Below, one piece after another: positions 44,560-52,911 of a stretch of DNA of 64,000 nucleotides. The stretch lies in the NCBI RefSeq assembly GCF_900111155.1, contig NZ_FOGG01000007.1, positions 1 through 64,000 on the forward strand, given 5' to 3'. A program made the translations under genes and the position numbers. The stretch's first letter is position 1, and each line of letters starts with the position of its first letter. The DNA is from Pedobacter rhizosphaerae. GTDB lineage: Bacteria > Bacteroidota > Bacteroidia > Sphingobacteriales > Sphingobacteriaceae. The notes beneath the pieces were generated by a model, which was given only the letters and a program-made list of their open reading frames with translations, did not search any database and was not told the DNA's origin.

Positions 44560-46104
44560 ATGAAATTATATTATTACCTAATTGCAGTGCTGTTTGCCCT
44601 CAGCATGCCATCCTGTAAGAAAGATCAGGGCAATTACGATTATCAAGACATTAATGAGGTATCAATTAAAGGTGTCAACCTGGAGTATGTGGTGCGGACC
44701 GGTATTGATACTCTACGCATTTCCCCGCAGCTTGGTGGAACCCAGGATCAGGGTGATACCTCCAGGTATAAATACTATTGGATTATCAAAAAGGGAAGCT
44801 TTTTGTTCGATACCATTGGGCGTAGTAGTAAGCTGGTTTATCCAGTGCGTTTAAATGCGATTCCATACGATCTTTTCTATCGCATTGTAGACAAGCAAAC
44901 CGGAGTAACCTGGATTGCCAACACTAAAATCAATGTGAGTACCGCCTATTCCCGTGGAATTTTAATTATGGGGGAGGACGCTGAAGGCTATGCAGAGGCA
45001 GAAATGCTTTCGATGCTCAAAGATACCGTACACATTAAGCGGATCTTATCGGCAAGTGGTTTACCACGTTTACGGAATCCTATAAGTGTGGTTCACACCG
45101 GACCAAACGATTCTTATACCAAAATTTGGGCTTTTACCAATGACGGCTCTTACTTTTTAGACCGGGCAACCATGACCGCGGGTCAGAACAGTAACTTTAG
45201 CCGCACACTTTTTATCTCTGAGGCGATAGACCCTCAAACGCTCCATCCCGTTGTGCTCGCACCACAGATCCGTCTAGCAACAGGGGCAAACGGGAGTTCG
45301 CTTTACAGGGCGATGATTACCAAAGGTGGCGATCTTTTTGCCAGTGTTCCATTGCTTATGGGCGGAGATTATTTTAATAATCCTGTAAACCGATTGGCCA
45401 GCGATCAGGCTACCCGTATCCCTGCCGCCCCCTATCTGCTTTATCCCATTGGCAGTATGAGCTCGGTGATGTGGTACGATACCAAAAATAACAGGTTCTT
45501 GAATTACACCGGGATTGGATCGGCAGTTGCCTCGACAACTTTGCCTGACATAGCCGGTGGGGCTTTTCCATGGAACCAGCCAGCAGGACGTACCTTAAAA
45601 TATGCAGAAAATACACGCAATACTGATGGCGGATCAACTAACGGAAGCTCTTTTGCCATTATGAAAGATGCCGATAATACCCACCATATCTACAAATTCT
45701 ATGCTAATGGTACCAATCCGGCCAAAAGAGCGCTTTATACAGTAAAACCGATGGCGACCAACTTTGATAAGGCGAAGTTTTATGCTTTTTCTTCCAACAG
45801 AACGGTAGTTTTTTATGCGGTAGAGAATGTCTTGTATGCATATGATTATAATCCTGGCTTTGAAAAAGTTTATTCCTTTCCCGAAATCGGGAGCGACGAG
45901 ATCAGCATGATCAAATTCGATACCCAGATAGATTTTGCAACCAACAGTCTTTATGTAGCTACCTATAATGCCGCAAACAGAGGAACCTTGCGTCGTTACA
46001 AGGTAGGTAACAACCCCAACCTTGTCGATATTCAATTGCAGGATAACAGTAGCTGGACTGGTCTGGTAAAAGTAAAGGACATTAACTGGCGGGCAGTAAA
46101 TTAA
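44560..46104 (+). CDS. PKD-like family lipoprotein
   Basis: Protein of 514 residues with lipobox LSMPSC (Cys19). The N-terminal part (about 30-125) reads as PKD-like beta sandwich repeats: LRISPQLGGTQDQGDTSRYKYYWIIK, then YDLFYRIVDKQTGVTWIANTKINV. The following 380 residues look like a beta-propeller-type domain (GILIMGEDAEGYAEAEML, FYAVENVLYAYDY). It belongs to the set of genes that accompany SusC/SusD and DUF4843. Surface binding of a polymer is inferred. Confidence 0.75.
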   Translation: MKLYYYLIAVLFALSMPSCKKDQGNYDYQDINEVSIKGVNLEYVVRTGIDTLRISPQLGGTQDQGDTSRYKYYWIIKKGSFLFDTIGRSSKLVYPVRLNAIPYDLFYRIVDKQTGVTWIANTKINVSTAYSRGILIMGEDAEGYAEAEMLSMLKDTVHIKRILSASGLPRLRNPISVVHTGPNDSYTKIWAFTNDGSYFLDRATMTAGQNSNFSRTLFISEAIDPQTLHPVVLAPQIRLATGANGSSLYRAMITKGGDLFASVPLLMGGDYFNNPVNRLASDQATRIPAAPYLLYPIGSMSSVMWYDTKNNRFLNYTGIGSAVASTTLPDIAGGAFPWNQPAGRTLKYAENTRNTDGGSTNGSSFAIMKDADNTHHIYKFYANGTNPAKRALYTVKPMATNFDKAKFYAFSSNRTVVFYAVENVLYAYDYNPGFEKVYSFPEIGSDEISMIKFDTQIDFATNSLYVATYNAANRGTLRRYKVGNNPNLVDIQLQDNSSWTGLVKVKDINWRAVN

Positions 46105-46128
46105 TAACACTAACTCAACTGATAAAAC

Positions 46129-47247
46129 ATGAAATTAAAACAACTGATGATGCTGTTCGCCCTGGCATGTCCACTGGCAGCAATGGCACAAAATACGGGT
46201 TATAGCATAGAGGGTAAACTCAAAGAAAACTACAATGGAAGACAAATTAAACTCTATTATACCCTGGATGATACCCATAAAAAGATCGACAGCACGATCA
46301 TCAAAAACGGTACATTTAAGTTTAACGGACAATTGGAGCGTCCGTTGGTTGCAAAGGTATCCATGGGTGGAGAAGACGATCCGGATGGCATCGATATCTT
46401 TCTGTCGGAAGACAAAACGCAAATTAGTGCAAAAGACTCTATCAAATATGCACAAGTAACTGGCGGCGATTTGGGGAGATCTTATGAAAAATTAGCTAAA
46501 ACATTAAGGCCACTTGATCGGAAGATGTTTGCCCAGCTGGCTTTTTACCGCGATATGCCTGAAGGAAATGATAAGAAGACCTATTTTACCAAACTTATGG
46601 CCGGATTTGATGCCTACAGATTGCAAAAGCGTGAGGCGATACACCAATTTGTAGTCGAAAATCCCAATTCTTACGTGTCCCTGTACATGTTGGATAAAAA
46701 TTCGCCAAGCAAGTTGCTCAATTATGAACAAACTTTCCCTTTTTATAATAAACTAAGCAATTCAGTTAAAGAAACACCATTGGGCAAACAACTTGCAGTC
46801 AGGCTCGCTGAAGCAAAAGGAAAATTAACAGGCGGTCAGTTCAAAGATTTTGTTTCCAATACTCCTGAAGGTACTTCATTGAGTTTAAAGGAAGTCGTTA
46901 GCAAAAACAAATATACCCTGGTCGACTTTTGGGCAAGCTGGTGCGGCCCATGCAGAAAAGAGAATCCCAATGTGGTTAAAACCTTCAATGATTTTAAAGA
47001 TAAAGGGTTTACTGTACTGAGCGTATCTTTAGATGATAATGCTGAAAAGTGGAAGGCAGCGATTAAGAGCGATGGAATGCCCTGGTACCATGTTTCGAGT
47101 TTGATGGGCTGGAAAGAGCCTGCGGCTCAGCTTTATGGCATACGCGCCATTCCACAAAATGTTTTGGTAGATGCACAAGGAAAAATTGTAGCGACCAACC
47201 TGCGTGAGGAAACGCTTTATAATAAGGTAAAATCTCTTCTAAATTAA
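46129..47247 (+). CDS. TlpA-family thiol:disulfide reductase with DUF4369 domain
   Basis: Protein of 372 residues with signal peptide to AMAQ. The N-terminal 110 residues form a DUF4369-type beta domain (SIEGKLKENYNGRQIKLYYTLDD). Residues about 230-372 form a thioredoxin fold with the redox motif WASWCGPC (Cys near 270 and 273) and a cis-Pro loop IRAIPQNVLV. Periplasmic. It is followed after 2 bp by a second TlpA paralogue with the same layout, so the pair likely arose by duplication. Confidence 0.9.
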   Translation: MKLKQLMMLFALACPLAAMAQNTGYSIEGKLKENYNGRQIKLYYTLDDTHKKIDSTIIKNGTFKFNGQLERPLVAKVSMGGEDDPDGIDIFLSEDKTQISAKDSIKYAQVTGGDLGRSYEKLAKTLRPLDRKMFAQLAFYRDMPEGNDKKTYFTKLMAGFDAYRLQKREAIHQFVVENPNSYVSLYMLDKNSPSKLLNYEQTFPFYNKLSNSVKETPLGKQLAVRLAEAKGKLTGGQFKDFVSNTPEGTSLSLKEVVSKNKYTLVDFWASWCGPCRKENPNVVKTFNDFKDKGFTVLSVSLDDNAEKWKAAIKSDGMPWYHVSSLMGWKEPAAQLYGIRAIPQNVLVDAQGKIVATNLREETLYNKVKSLLN

Positions 47248-47249
47248 AT

Positions 47250-48341
47250 GTGATGCTTAGCAATAGTTATTTGAAATTTTTTAGCATTTGTTTGCTTTCT
47301 TCTGTATTCAGTAAGCTGCAGGCTCAGGAAAGTTTTGAGCTTATCGGGAAGCTTGCAGATCCAACTTTAGAGGGAAATACTGTACTGCTCTCCTATAGTG
47401 ATGGGGCAAAATTCAGGTACGATACCACGCGGGTGCGCAATGGAGCGTTTTTAATGAAAGGAACGGTACAGCAAACAGCCAAGGTTTTTCTGTATGTGGA
47501 TAACAGTAAAGAACAAACAGTTCTAACTAAAAAGAAGGGCCAGAACATTCGTTTTTATCTGAGCCCGGGGATAACCAGAATTGAAGGAACCGGGCTGGAA
47601 AATGCAAAGATTTCCGGTTCGCAAACCCAGCGCGAGTACGAAAAACTTTCTGCAGACTTAGCTCAGGTGGGCTGGACACAGCCTTCATCGAAAAGCGATA
47701 CCCTTATAGATAGGCGCAACCAGGTGTACATGAAATTCATGCAGCAATATCCAAACTCTCTTGTTTCCCATGATTTAATGGATGAGCTGGCCAATCCCAA
47801 TTTCTTTTCTCTTCACAGTACCCAAATGCAAAAGGTAGCTGAGGGATTTCCACAAAGCTGGAAGAAGTCAAAGGCCGGCTTAAAAGTAGCGGGTCTCATT
47901 GCCGATGCCCAGGAGTTAGGCGTTGGCAAGACATCGATTGACTTTACTATGAATGATATAGATGGAAAACCAGTAAAACTCTCTGATTATAGGGGGAAAT
48001 TTGTCTTGTTGGATTTCTGGGCATCATGGTGCCTGCCTTGCAGAGCAGAAAATCCCAATGTGCTTAAAGCTTATGCGCAGTTTAGAGATAAAAACTTTAC
48101 CGTTGTTGCTGTATCGCTAGATAAGGAAAGTGCCAAAAAGGAATGGTTAGCTGCCGTTAAAAAAGACGGCTTACCCTGGTCCCAGCTTTCCGAACTCAAA
48201 GGCTGGGACAGCGCTGTAGCAAAGGCATACAAAATTAAGTCTATCCCTGCCAACTATCTCATCGATCCACAAGGAAAAATAGTAGGTGTGGGGTTAAGAG
48301 GTGAAAATTTGATTAAACAATTGGAAAAGACGCTGAAATAG
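47250..48341 (+). CDS. TlpA-family thiol:disulfide reductase, second paralogue
   Basis: Protein of 363 residues with signal peptide to LQAQ, an N-terminal DUF4369-like domain and a C-terminal thioredoxin domain with WASWCLPC. The cis-Pro loop reads IKSIPANYLID. Similar to the gene just upstream in length, domain order and segments (KKDGLPWSQLSELKGW against KSDGMPWYHVSSLMGW). The dipeptide between the Cys residues differs (LP against GP), which shifts redox potential in thioredoxins. A perfect 16-bp inverted repeat lies after it. Confidence 0.9.
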   Translation: MMLSNSYLKFFSICLLSSVFSKLQAQESFELIGKLADPTLEGNTVLLSYSDGAKFRYDTTRVRNGAFLMKGTVQQTAKVFLYVDNSKEQTVLTKKKGQNIRFYLSPGITRIEGTGLENAKISGSQTQREYEKLSADLAQVGWTQPSSKSDTLIDRRNQVYMKFMQQYPNSLVSHDLMDELANPNFFSLHSTQMQKVAEGFPQSWKKSKAGLKVAGLIADAQELGVGKTSIDFTMNDIDGKPVKLSDYRGKFVLLDFWASWCLPCRAENPNVLKAYAQFRDKNFTVVAVSLDKESAKKEWLAAVKKDGLPWSQLSELKGWDSAVAKAYKIKSIPANYLIDPQGKIVGVGLRGENLIKQLEKTLK

Positions 48342-48354
48342 CATCAATTTTATA

Positions 48355-48400
48355 AGCGGGTCTTATCGCTGTGCAATTTCGCCTAGCGATAAGACCCGCT
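48355..48400. terminator. Perfect 16-bp inverted repeat between convergent genes
   Basis: AGCGGGTCTTATCGCT (48355-48370) pairs perfectly with AGCGATAAGACCCGCT (48385-48400), loop 14 nt. It lies between the TlpA operon and the convergent infC-like gene. T runs are absent, so if it terminates transcription it is not of the simple intrinsic kind. A repeat element is the alternative. Confidence 0.5.
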
Positions 48401-48453
48401 CAATGTGTATTAAGTCAGTTTATATGATCTCAACTTAATTATAGACTGATCAA

Positions 48454-49023
48454 TTATTTTTTTGCCAGTTTTGGGGCTAAGGTCAGGAACATTCGCTTGC
48501 CTTCGAGTTTAGGCATAAGTTCCACTTTCCCAATCTCCTGAAGGGCTTGCGCAAACTTAAGCAAGAGAATTTCCCCCTGGCTCTTGTAAACAATTGCCCT
48601 TCCTTTAAAATGGACATATGCTCTTACCTTCTCGCCACTTTCCAGAAAAGAAACAGCATGTTTAAGCTTAAACTGAAAATCGTGGTCATCGGTATTGGGA
48701 CCAAACCGGATATCCTTTATAATGGTCTGTTTAGCTTTTGATTTGATTTCCTTCTGTTTCTTTTTCTGTTCATAAAGAAACTTGCTGTAGTCTACGATGC
48801 GACAGACCGGAGGAGTCGCATTTGGAGAGATTTCTACCAGGTCCAGCCCCAGTGACTCTGCCTTTTCCAGCGCCTGTGCCAGTGGATAGATGGCCGTTTC
48901 AACGTTTTCTCCCGTTAGTCTTACCTCAGCAGAGGTGATAAATTCATTGATTTTGTGTTCCGCTTCTTTCTTCTTGAAGGGCAAGCGTGGCCCTCTGTAA
49001 AATCCTGCTTTTTTTAATGCCAA
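48454..49023 (-). CDS. infC: Translation initiation factor IF-3, solitary copy
   Basis: Protein of 189 residues with both IF-3 domains: N domain ([35 protein letters not shown], linker rich in Lys) and C domain ([36 protein letters not shown]). Translation would start at TTG (49023 on the minus strand), consistent with the unusual start codons known for infC. The normal partners rpmI and rplT are not next to it; the neighbours are a TlpA gene and a ChaA-like antiporter. It may therefore be a second copy, but the rest of the genome is not visible. Confidence 0.92.
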   Translation of the reverse strand: MALKKAGFYRGPRLPFKKKEAEHKINEFITSAEVRLTGENVETAIYPLAQALEKAESLGLDLVEISPNATPPVCRIVDYSKFLYEQKKKQKEIKSKAKQTIIKDIRFGPNTDDHDFQFKLKHAVSFLESGEKVRAYVHFKGRAIVYKSQGEILLLKFAQALQEIGKVELMPKLEGKRMFLTLAPKLAKK

Positions 49024-49252
49024 ATTGATAAAGTTTTAATGAAAAAATAGTGATCCCTGAATGAGATCTCAGATGATTTCAACAATATACGCTTTTCATC
49101 GCCCAATTCCTAGATTTTACTTTCATCATGACCTTCCGCTGATCTTATCTGCCGTTTTAGTGACGATAATACCCTGCCCATTGCTGAGAATTGAAAAAAA
49201 TCAAAACCCTCCTGCGCTTTCTTTGTTAGCCTTGGAGTTTAAGGGTAATCTC

Positions 49253-50332
49253 ATGTTAAAAAAAATCAACCTTCCGATATGGACAATGGCCACACCGCTT
49301 TTAAGCGTAATCTTTTTCTTTATTGCGGGAAGCGACGCGGCAGGAATGATGAGAATCATCATCGCTTTTTTGCTCATCGGTAGCGTACTCTCCTCAGTAC
49401 ATCACGCAGAGGTCATTGCTCACCGTGTTGGTGAGCCTTTCGGTACCATTATCTTAGCCATTGCCATTACCACCATTGAGGTTGCTCTTATCGTTTCGCT
49501 AATGCTCAGTGGTGGAGAGGGAGAAAAAGCATTGGCCAGGGACACGGTATTTGCTGCAGTAATGATTATCATCACGGCTATAGTAGGACTTTGTATATTA
49601 AAGGGCAGTATTACCTACCGGGAACAACGCTATCATTTAGCTGGTGTAAATGCAGCACTAATCACGCTGATGGCGATTGTCATCCTAACGCTGATTCTTC
49701 CTAATTTTACTGTAAGCGGTCCTGTTGGCGAGTATAGTGAAAGCCAGCTGATTTTTGTCTCAGTAGTTTCTCTTATTCTTTATGGTGGATTTATTTTCGT
49801 TCAGACTTTTCGCCACCGTGATTACTTTCTGCCGAAAGATTCAAGCTCAGAGGATGATCATGCACCCGCTCCCAATAAGATAACCTCAGGAATGAGTTTA
49901 GTGTTCTTACTCATCAGCTTGGCAATAGTGGTATTGCTGGCTAAATATCTCTCTTACGATCTGGAGCAGATTGTGTTGAGCGTTGGCGCTCCAAAATCTC
50001 TTGTAGGAGTGATTATTGCAGCGATTGTCCTTTTACCCGAAGGATTGGCTGCTTACAGGGCTGTAAAAGCGAATAGGTTGCAGACCAGTCTGAATCTTGC
50101 ATTGGGATCAGCGCTAGCGAGTATTGGATTAACAATACCTGCAGTAGCTATTGTGGCCATAATCACTGGTTATCCACTTGTATTGGGAATTGATGCCAGA
50201 TCAATGGTATTGCTGCTACTTTCTATGCTGACTTTGATCTTCTCTCTAGCGACAGGAAAAACCAATATCCAGCAAGGAGTGGTGCTACTGGTGATCTTTG
50301 CCTGCTATCTTTTCTATACCATTGTTCCTTGA
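49253..50332 (+). CDS. chaA: ChaA-like Ca2+(Na+)/H+ antiporter
   Basis: Protein of 359 residues from the ATG at 49253 (MLKKINLPIW). The frame is open to 49061, but the added 64 residues are unlike other ChaA proteins and were left out. About eleven membrane helices in two halves, as in the CaCA superfamily, with the alpha-repeat signatures HHAEVIAHRVGEPFGTIIL, ITTIEVALIV and VIIAAIVLLPEGLAAYRA. An acidic loop (SSSEDDHAPAP) links the halves. It exports calcium, sodium or potassium against protons. Divergent from the infC-like gene. Confidence 0.88.
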   Translation: MLKKINLPIWTMATPLLSVIFFFIAGSDAAGMMRIIIAFLLIGSVLSSVHHAEVIAHRVGEPFGTIILAIAITTIEVALIVSLMLSGGEGEKALARDTVFAAVMIIITAIVGLCILKGSITYREQRYHLAGVNAALITLMAIVILTLILPNFTVSGPVGEYSESQLIFVSVVSLILYGGFIFVQTFRHRDYFLPKDSSSEDDHAPAPNKITSGMSLVFLLISLAIVVLLAKYLSYDLEQIVLSVGAPKSLVGVIIAAIVLLPEGLAAYRAVKANRLQTSLNLALGSALASIGLTIPAVAIVAIITGYPLVLGIDARSMVLLLLSMLTLIFSLATGKTNIQQGVVLLVIFACYLFYTIVP

Positions 50333-50515
50333 GGTACGCCTGAGGATGGACTTGAGGGTAAAGTAAAATTCCAATCTTTCAGTGAGTCGCGAAGGAAACG
50401 ACTAGAGTAGATCCATTGTTGCAGGTTGAGCTATTATTAATACTGTCGCAGATAGCATTAATTTTAGCCTTCTTCTCATCTCAATATAGCCTCTGGGCGT
50501 TCCTCATCCTGATTA

Positions 50516-50953
50516 TTATTCTTCCTCTGTAAAGCCAAGCGCTGACTCGAGCTGCTCATTTACAAAAGTCATATATCTTTGGTGTTTATACTCGAACCAC
50601 TGATTCCTAAGAGATTCAAAATCATGCAGGAGTTCATTAAAACGTCGAAAGGGATGCTTTTTTGAAATGGCATCAACAAAACGATTCTGATGAATTGCGG
50701 GCACCATTACCGAAATGAAATCTTCCATCACCCCAAAGGATTCCCAACTTTCCATCCCCTCAATCTCGATATAATCTTGGGGGGTATCATTGACCTGATC
50801 AAGGACATCCTGCCAGAATTCTGAGTCCGTATCATCATATTTAAGCACGCTGGGATAGGTGGCCACTTCACCAGTATGGATATTCAGGAAGCAACAATTT
50901 CCAATCGAGAGTTCCTGGGCGATATCATCTAAGAGTTGAGGTGTAATTTCCAT
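50516..50953 (-). CDS. UPF0158-like protein
   Basis: Protein of 145 residues, acidic and cytosolic. The pattern EDFISVM, KHPFRRFNELLHDFESLRNQWFEYK matches UPF0158 proteins, small bacterial proteins without an assigned function. The gene stands alone on the minus strand between the antiporter and the conjugation module. No regulatory motif was seen. Confidence 0.6.
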   Translation of the reverse strand: MEITPQLLDDIAQELSIGNCCFLNIHTGEVATYPSVLKYDDTDSEFWQDVLDQVNDTPQDYIEIEGMESWESFGVMEDFISVMVPAIHQNRFVDAISKKHPFRRFNELLHDFESLRNQWFEYKHQRYMTFVNEQLESALGFTEEE

Positions 50954-51158
50954 GGGAATTATTCTTTAGCGTATGGAACTATAACTAGCATATGGAGAAA
51001 AGCAAAATTAAGCATTTTTATAAAAATAATTTTAGGGCCACCTTTTTTATCTATCCGCACCTAGTTCTGCAAGTCGTATCTTTTTCAGCGGATAGCCTTC
51101 GCTAGAAAGCAAATCCTGCAGTTGGCATTTTATAAGCCAGGAAGTGGTGATCAATTTC

Positions 51159-51227
51159 TTTAGACCAAAATAGCGCTAAAAGTCTTTTTTTAGACCGCAA
51201 ACAGACCAATTTGGCCCAAAAGTCTTT
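51159..51227. repeat. Short repeated elements, candidate oriT or regulator sites
   Basis: TTTAGACC occurs at 51159-51166 and 51189-51196, with the related CAGACC at 51202-51207. AAAAGTCTTT occurs at 51178-51187 and 51218-51227, exactly 40 bp apart. AGACC and AGTCT are partly inverted versions of each other. Position upstream of mob genes suits oriT or binding sites of a relaxosome protein. Confidence 0.4.
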
Positions 51228-51330
51228 CCCTCTGATTTTCCACAATAAGTTTGAATGTAAATCACCTGTTATGTGTAATAAATTATCATACAGCAGGTTA
51301 GCTCTTTGAAATTGGGGAACGAAACATTAT

Positions 51331-51511
51331 CCTGTTTAGGCAGGAAATTTTGCGAAGGGATATTAAGAAATTATCCCGAGCGCGCATTGGCAGGCCGAGA
51401 AAGGCCCGGTCGGTAGAGACTGACGTGAGTAGTTCCGAAATATATATCCCGGAAAATCTTCTTCGGGGAGAGAAAGGCGGACACGGATGGTGTTCTGCCT
51501 TTCTGTTTTTA
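51331..51511 (+). ncRNA. Structured leader RNA ahead of the mob operon
   Basis: A chain of hairpins: CCTG-TTTAGG-CAGG (51331-51344), GGGATA-N9-TATCCC (51357-51377), GGCC-GAGAAA-GGCC (near 51393-51406), CCCGGAA...TTCGGGG (near 51449-51467), and the terminator-like stem at 51471-51504. This may be a small RNA or attenuating leader. Small RNAs such as RteR control tra genes in CTnDOT, but similarity to it is not shown. Confidence 0.4.
51471..51511 (+). terminator. Intrinsic terminator or attenuator in the mob leader
   Basis: AGAAAGGCGGACAC pairs with GTGTTCTGCCTTTCT (one bulged base, one G-T pair), followed by GTTTTTA. It lies 50 bp before the toprim gene, in its direction, so it could act as an attenuator. 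Confidence 0.65.
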
Positions 51512-51560
51512 TAAACGAGGTTCATTTTTTTTGATGGCCTTAAATTTAAACCAGTCACCT

Positions 51561-52505
51561 ATGGAAAACAACAGATTAGACTTACGCCAGATCAGGGAGA
51601 ATATTGATTTGGTAGCCCTGCTTTCCCAGTTGGGGCATTCCCCGGTACGCAGGTCCGGTGGAGAACTATTTTATCTCTCGATGTTGCGCGAAAGTGATAC
51701 CGTACCCTCTTTTTGCGTGAATGAGAAAATGGGTATCTGGTTCGACCATGGTCTGGGGAGGGGTGGGAGCGTGATCGATTTTGCGTTGCTGTATTGGCAG
51801 GGACTGGGATTTAAAGCTTCAATTGAACGCTTACTTCAGGCGATCGATGCCCCCAATTACCTACCTAAAGAAAAGCCTGTACAGACTGAACTGCCTATGC
51901 GGGAACGTTCTTATCTCATTAAAGAATCCCGGCCACTATCCACCAACCGTGCAATTGCGGGATACCTAAAAAGCCGTGGGATCTATCAACCTGCAAAATC
52001 TTTTCTTTCCGAACTCTATTATTCGGTAAGAAAAAAAGACGGGCAGCGGGCGGAAATGTTTGCCGCGGCCTGGCAGAATGAGCTAGGTGGGTGGGAGGTG
52101 CGGAGCAATTACTTTAAAGGCTGCCTGGGAAAGAAAGCGCTGAGCTTTTTACCCGCTGGGGAAGATAGCCTGGTGGTGTTTGAGGGAATGATGGATTTTT
52201 TAAGCTGGAAACAGCAAGAACCGCAGAATCGGGCCAGCGTATTGATCTTAAACTCGATCGTATTTTTAGAACAGGGGATTAACCGCGCGGAGGGATTTTC
52301 CAGTGTGGAACTTTTCTTCGACCATGATCCCTCAGGCAGAAAAGCTACCGATGTCTTTCAGCAAAGCAGGTCCGATGCCCTGGACAGATCTGATCGTTAT
52401 CAAGGCTATAAGGACTATAATGAAATGATCTGCGCAAACCTCCCCAAAAAAGAGAATATCCTTTTAGGACTGCGCAGCTATAAAATGAGAAGTAAAAATC
52501 CTTGA
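51561..52505 (+). CDS. Toprim/primase-like protein of the conjugative element
   Basis: Protein of 314 residues from the ATG at 51561; an in-frame start 30 bp earlier exists. The N-terminal 90 residues resemble a CHC2 zinc-finger primase domain (IDLVALLSQLGH, PSFCVNEKMGIWFDHG, GGSVIDFALLYWQGL), but the zinc-binding Cys/His set is largely missing. The middle carries a toprim fold: LVVFEGMMDFLSW with the catalytic Glu and ELFFDHDPSGRKA with the DxD-like acidic pair. Such proteins often begin Bacteroidetes mobilisation operons and may prime the transferred strand. Confidence 0.8.
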   Translation: MENNRLDLRQIRENIDLVALLSQLGHSPVRRSGGELFYLSMLRESDTVPSFCVNEKMGIWFDHGLGRGGSVIDFALLYWQGLGFKASIERLLQAIDAPNYLPKEKPVQTELPMRERSYLIKESRPLSTNRAIAGYLKSRGIYQPAKSFLSELYYSVRKKDGQRAEMFAAAWQNELGGWEVRSNYFKGCLGKKALSFLPAGEDSLVVFEGMMDFLSWKQQEPQNRASVLILNSIVFLEQGINRAEGFSSVELFFDHDPSGRKATDVFQQSRSDALDRSDRYQGYKDYNEMICANLPKKENILLGLRSYKMRSKNP

Positions 52506-52521
52506 ATACCATTTCCGTACT

Positions 52522-52911
52522 ATGAATGAATCAAATAATGAAAAAAACACCGGGAAGACTGCCGCCTTCTATGCCAAGAAAACAGATCTTGTGCGCATCC
52601 AAATGATGGCGAAGAATCTTGGAATTTCCCTTGGAGAGCTTATACGAAGAAGATTGCTGGATAATCAGATGCTTAGTATGAATTCGGCAGAACTTTTATC
52701 ACAACTTGATCCCATTGGCGCTGATATTTCCCAAATCAGGCATTTAATCGCAGCTTTAACTGAGCAACAGCACCCAGATGCTGATATCCACAGCAAAGAC
52801 AATAAACTCAGCGAGGCGATCTTACAATATGTTTCGCACCTATCTAACCTTGAAGAACTCATCAGAGAGTTGATTGATAAACTCCATATCAAAAATAGAC
52901 GTAGTGGTTAA
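52522..52911 (+). CDS. mobA: Mobilisation relaxosome accessory protein (MobA-type)
   Basis: Protein of 129 residues. A ribbon-helix-helix-like part is visible at about residues 15-50 (KKTDLVRIQMMAKNLGISLGELIRRRLLD), and the rest is helical with a coiled-coil look. In Bacteroides elements the small gene before the relaxase encodes such a DNA-binding helper of the relaxosome. It overlaps the relaxase start by 38 bp. The symbol follows the Bacteroides naming, not MobA relaxases of other plasmids. Confidence 0.7.
   Translation: MNESNNEKNTGKTAAFYAKKTDLVRIQMMAKNLGISLGELIRRRLLDNQMLSMNSAELLSQLDPIGADISQIRHLIAALTEQQHPDADIHSKDNKLSEAILQYVSHLSNLEELIRELIDKLHIKNRRSG

Larger units (their letters stand above)
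50954..51560. other. Control and candidate oriT region before the mobilisation genes
   Basis: 607 bp without a gene. It contains repeated AGACC/AAAAGTCTTT elements (51159-51227), an imperfect ACCTG/CAGGT inverted repeat (51264-51298), and a series of hairpins ending in a terminator (51331-51511). A transfer origin is expected upstream of the relaxase genes, so it probably lies here. Confidence 0.5.

Noticed and set aside
49061..49252. Earlier ATG for the ChaA-like protein
   Set aside because: The 64 added residues do not resemble ChaA N-termini; MLKKINLPIW at 49253 does.
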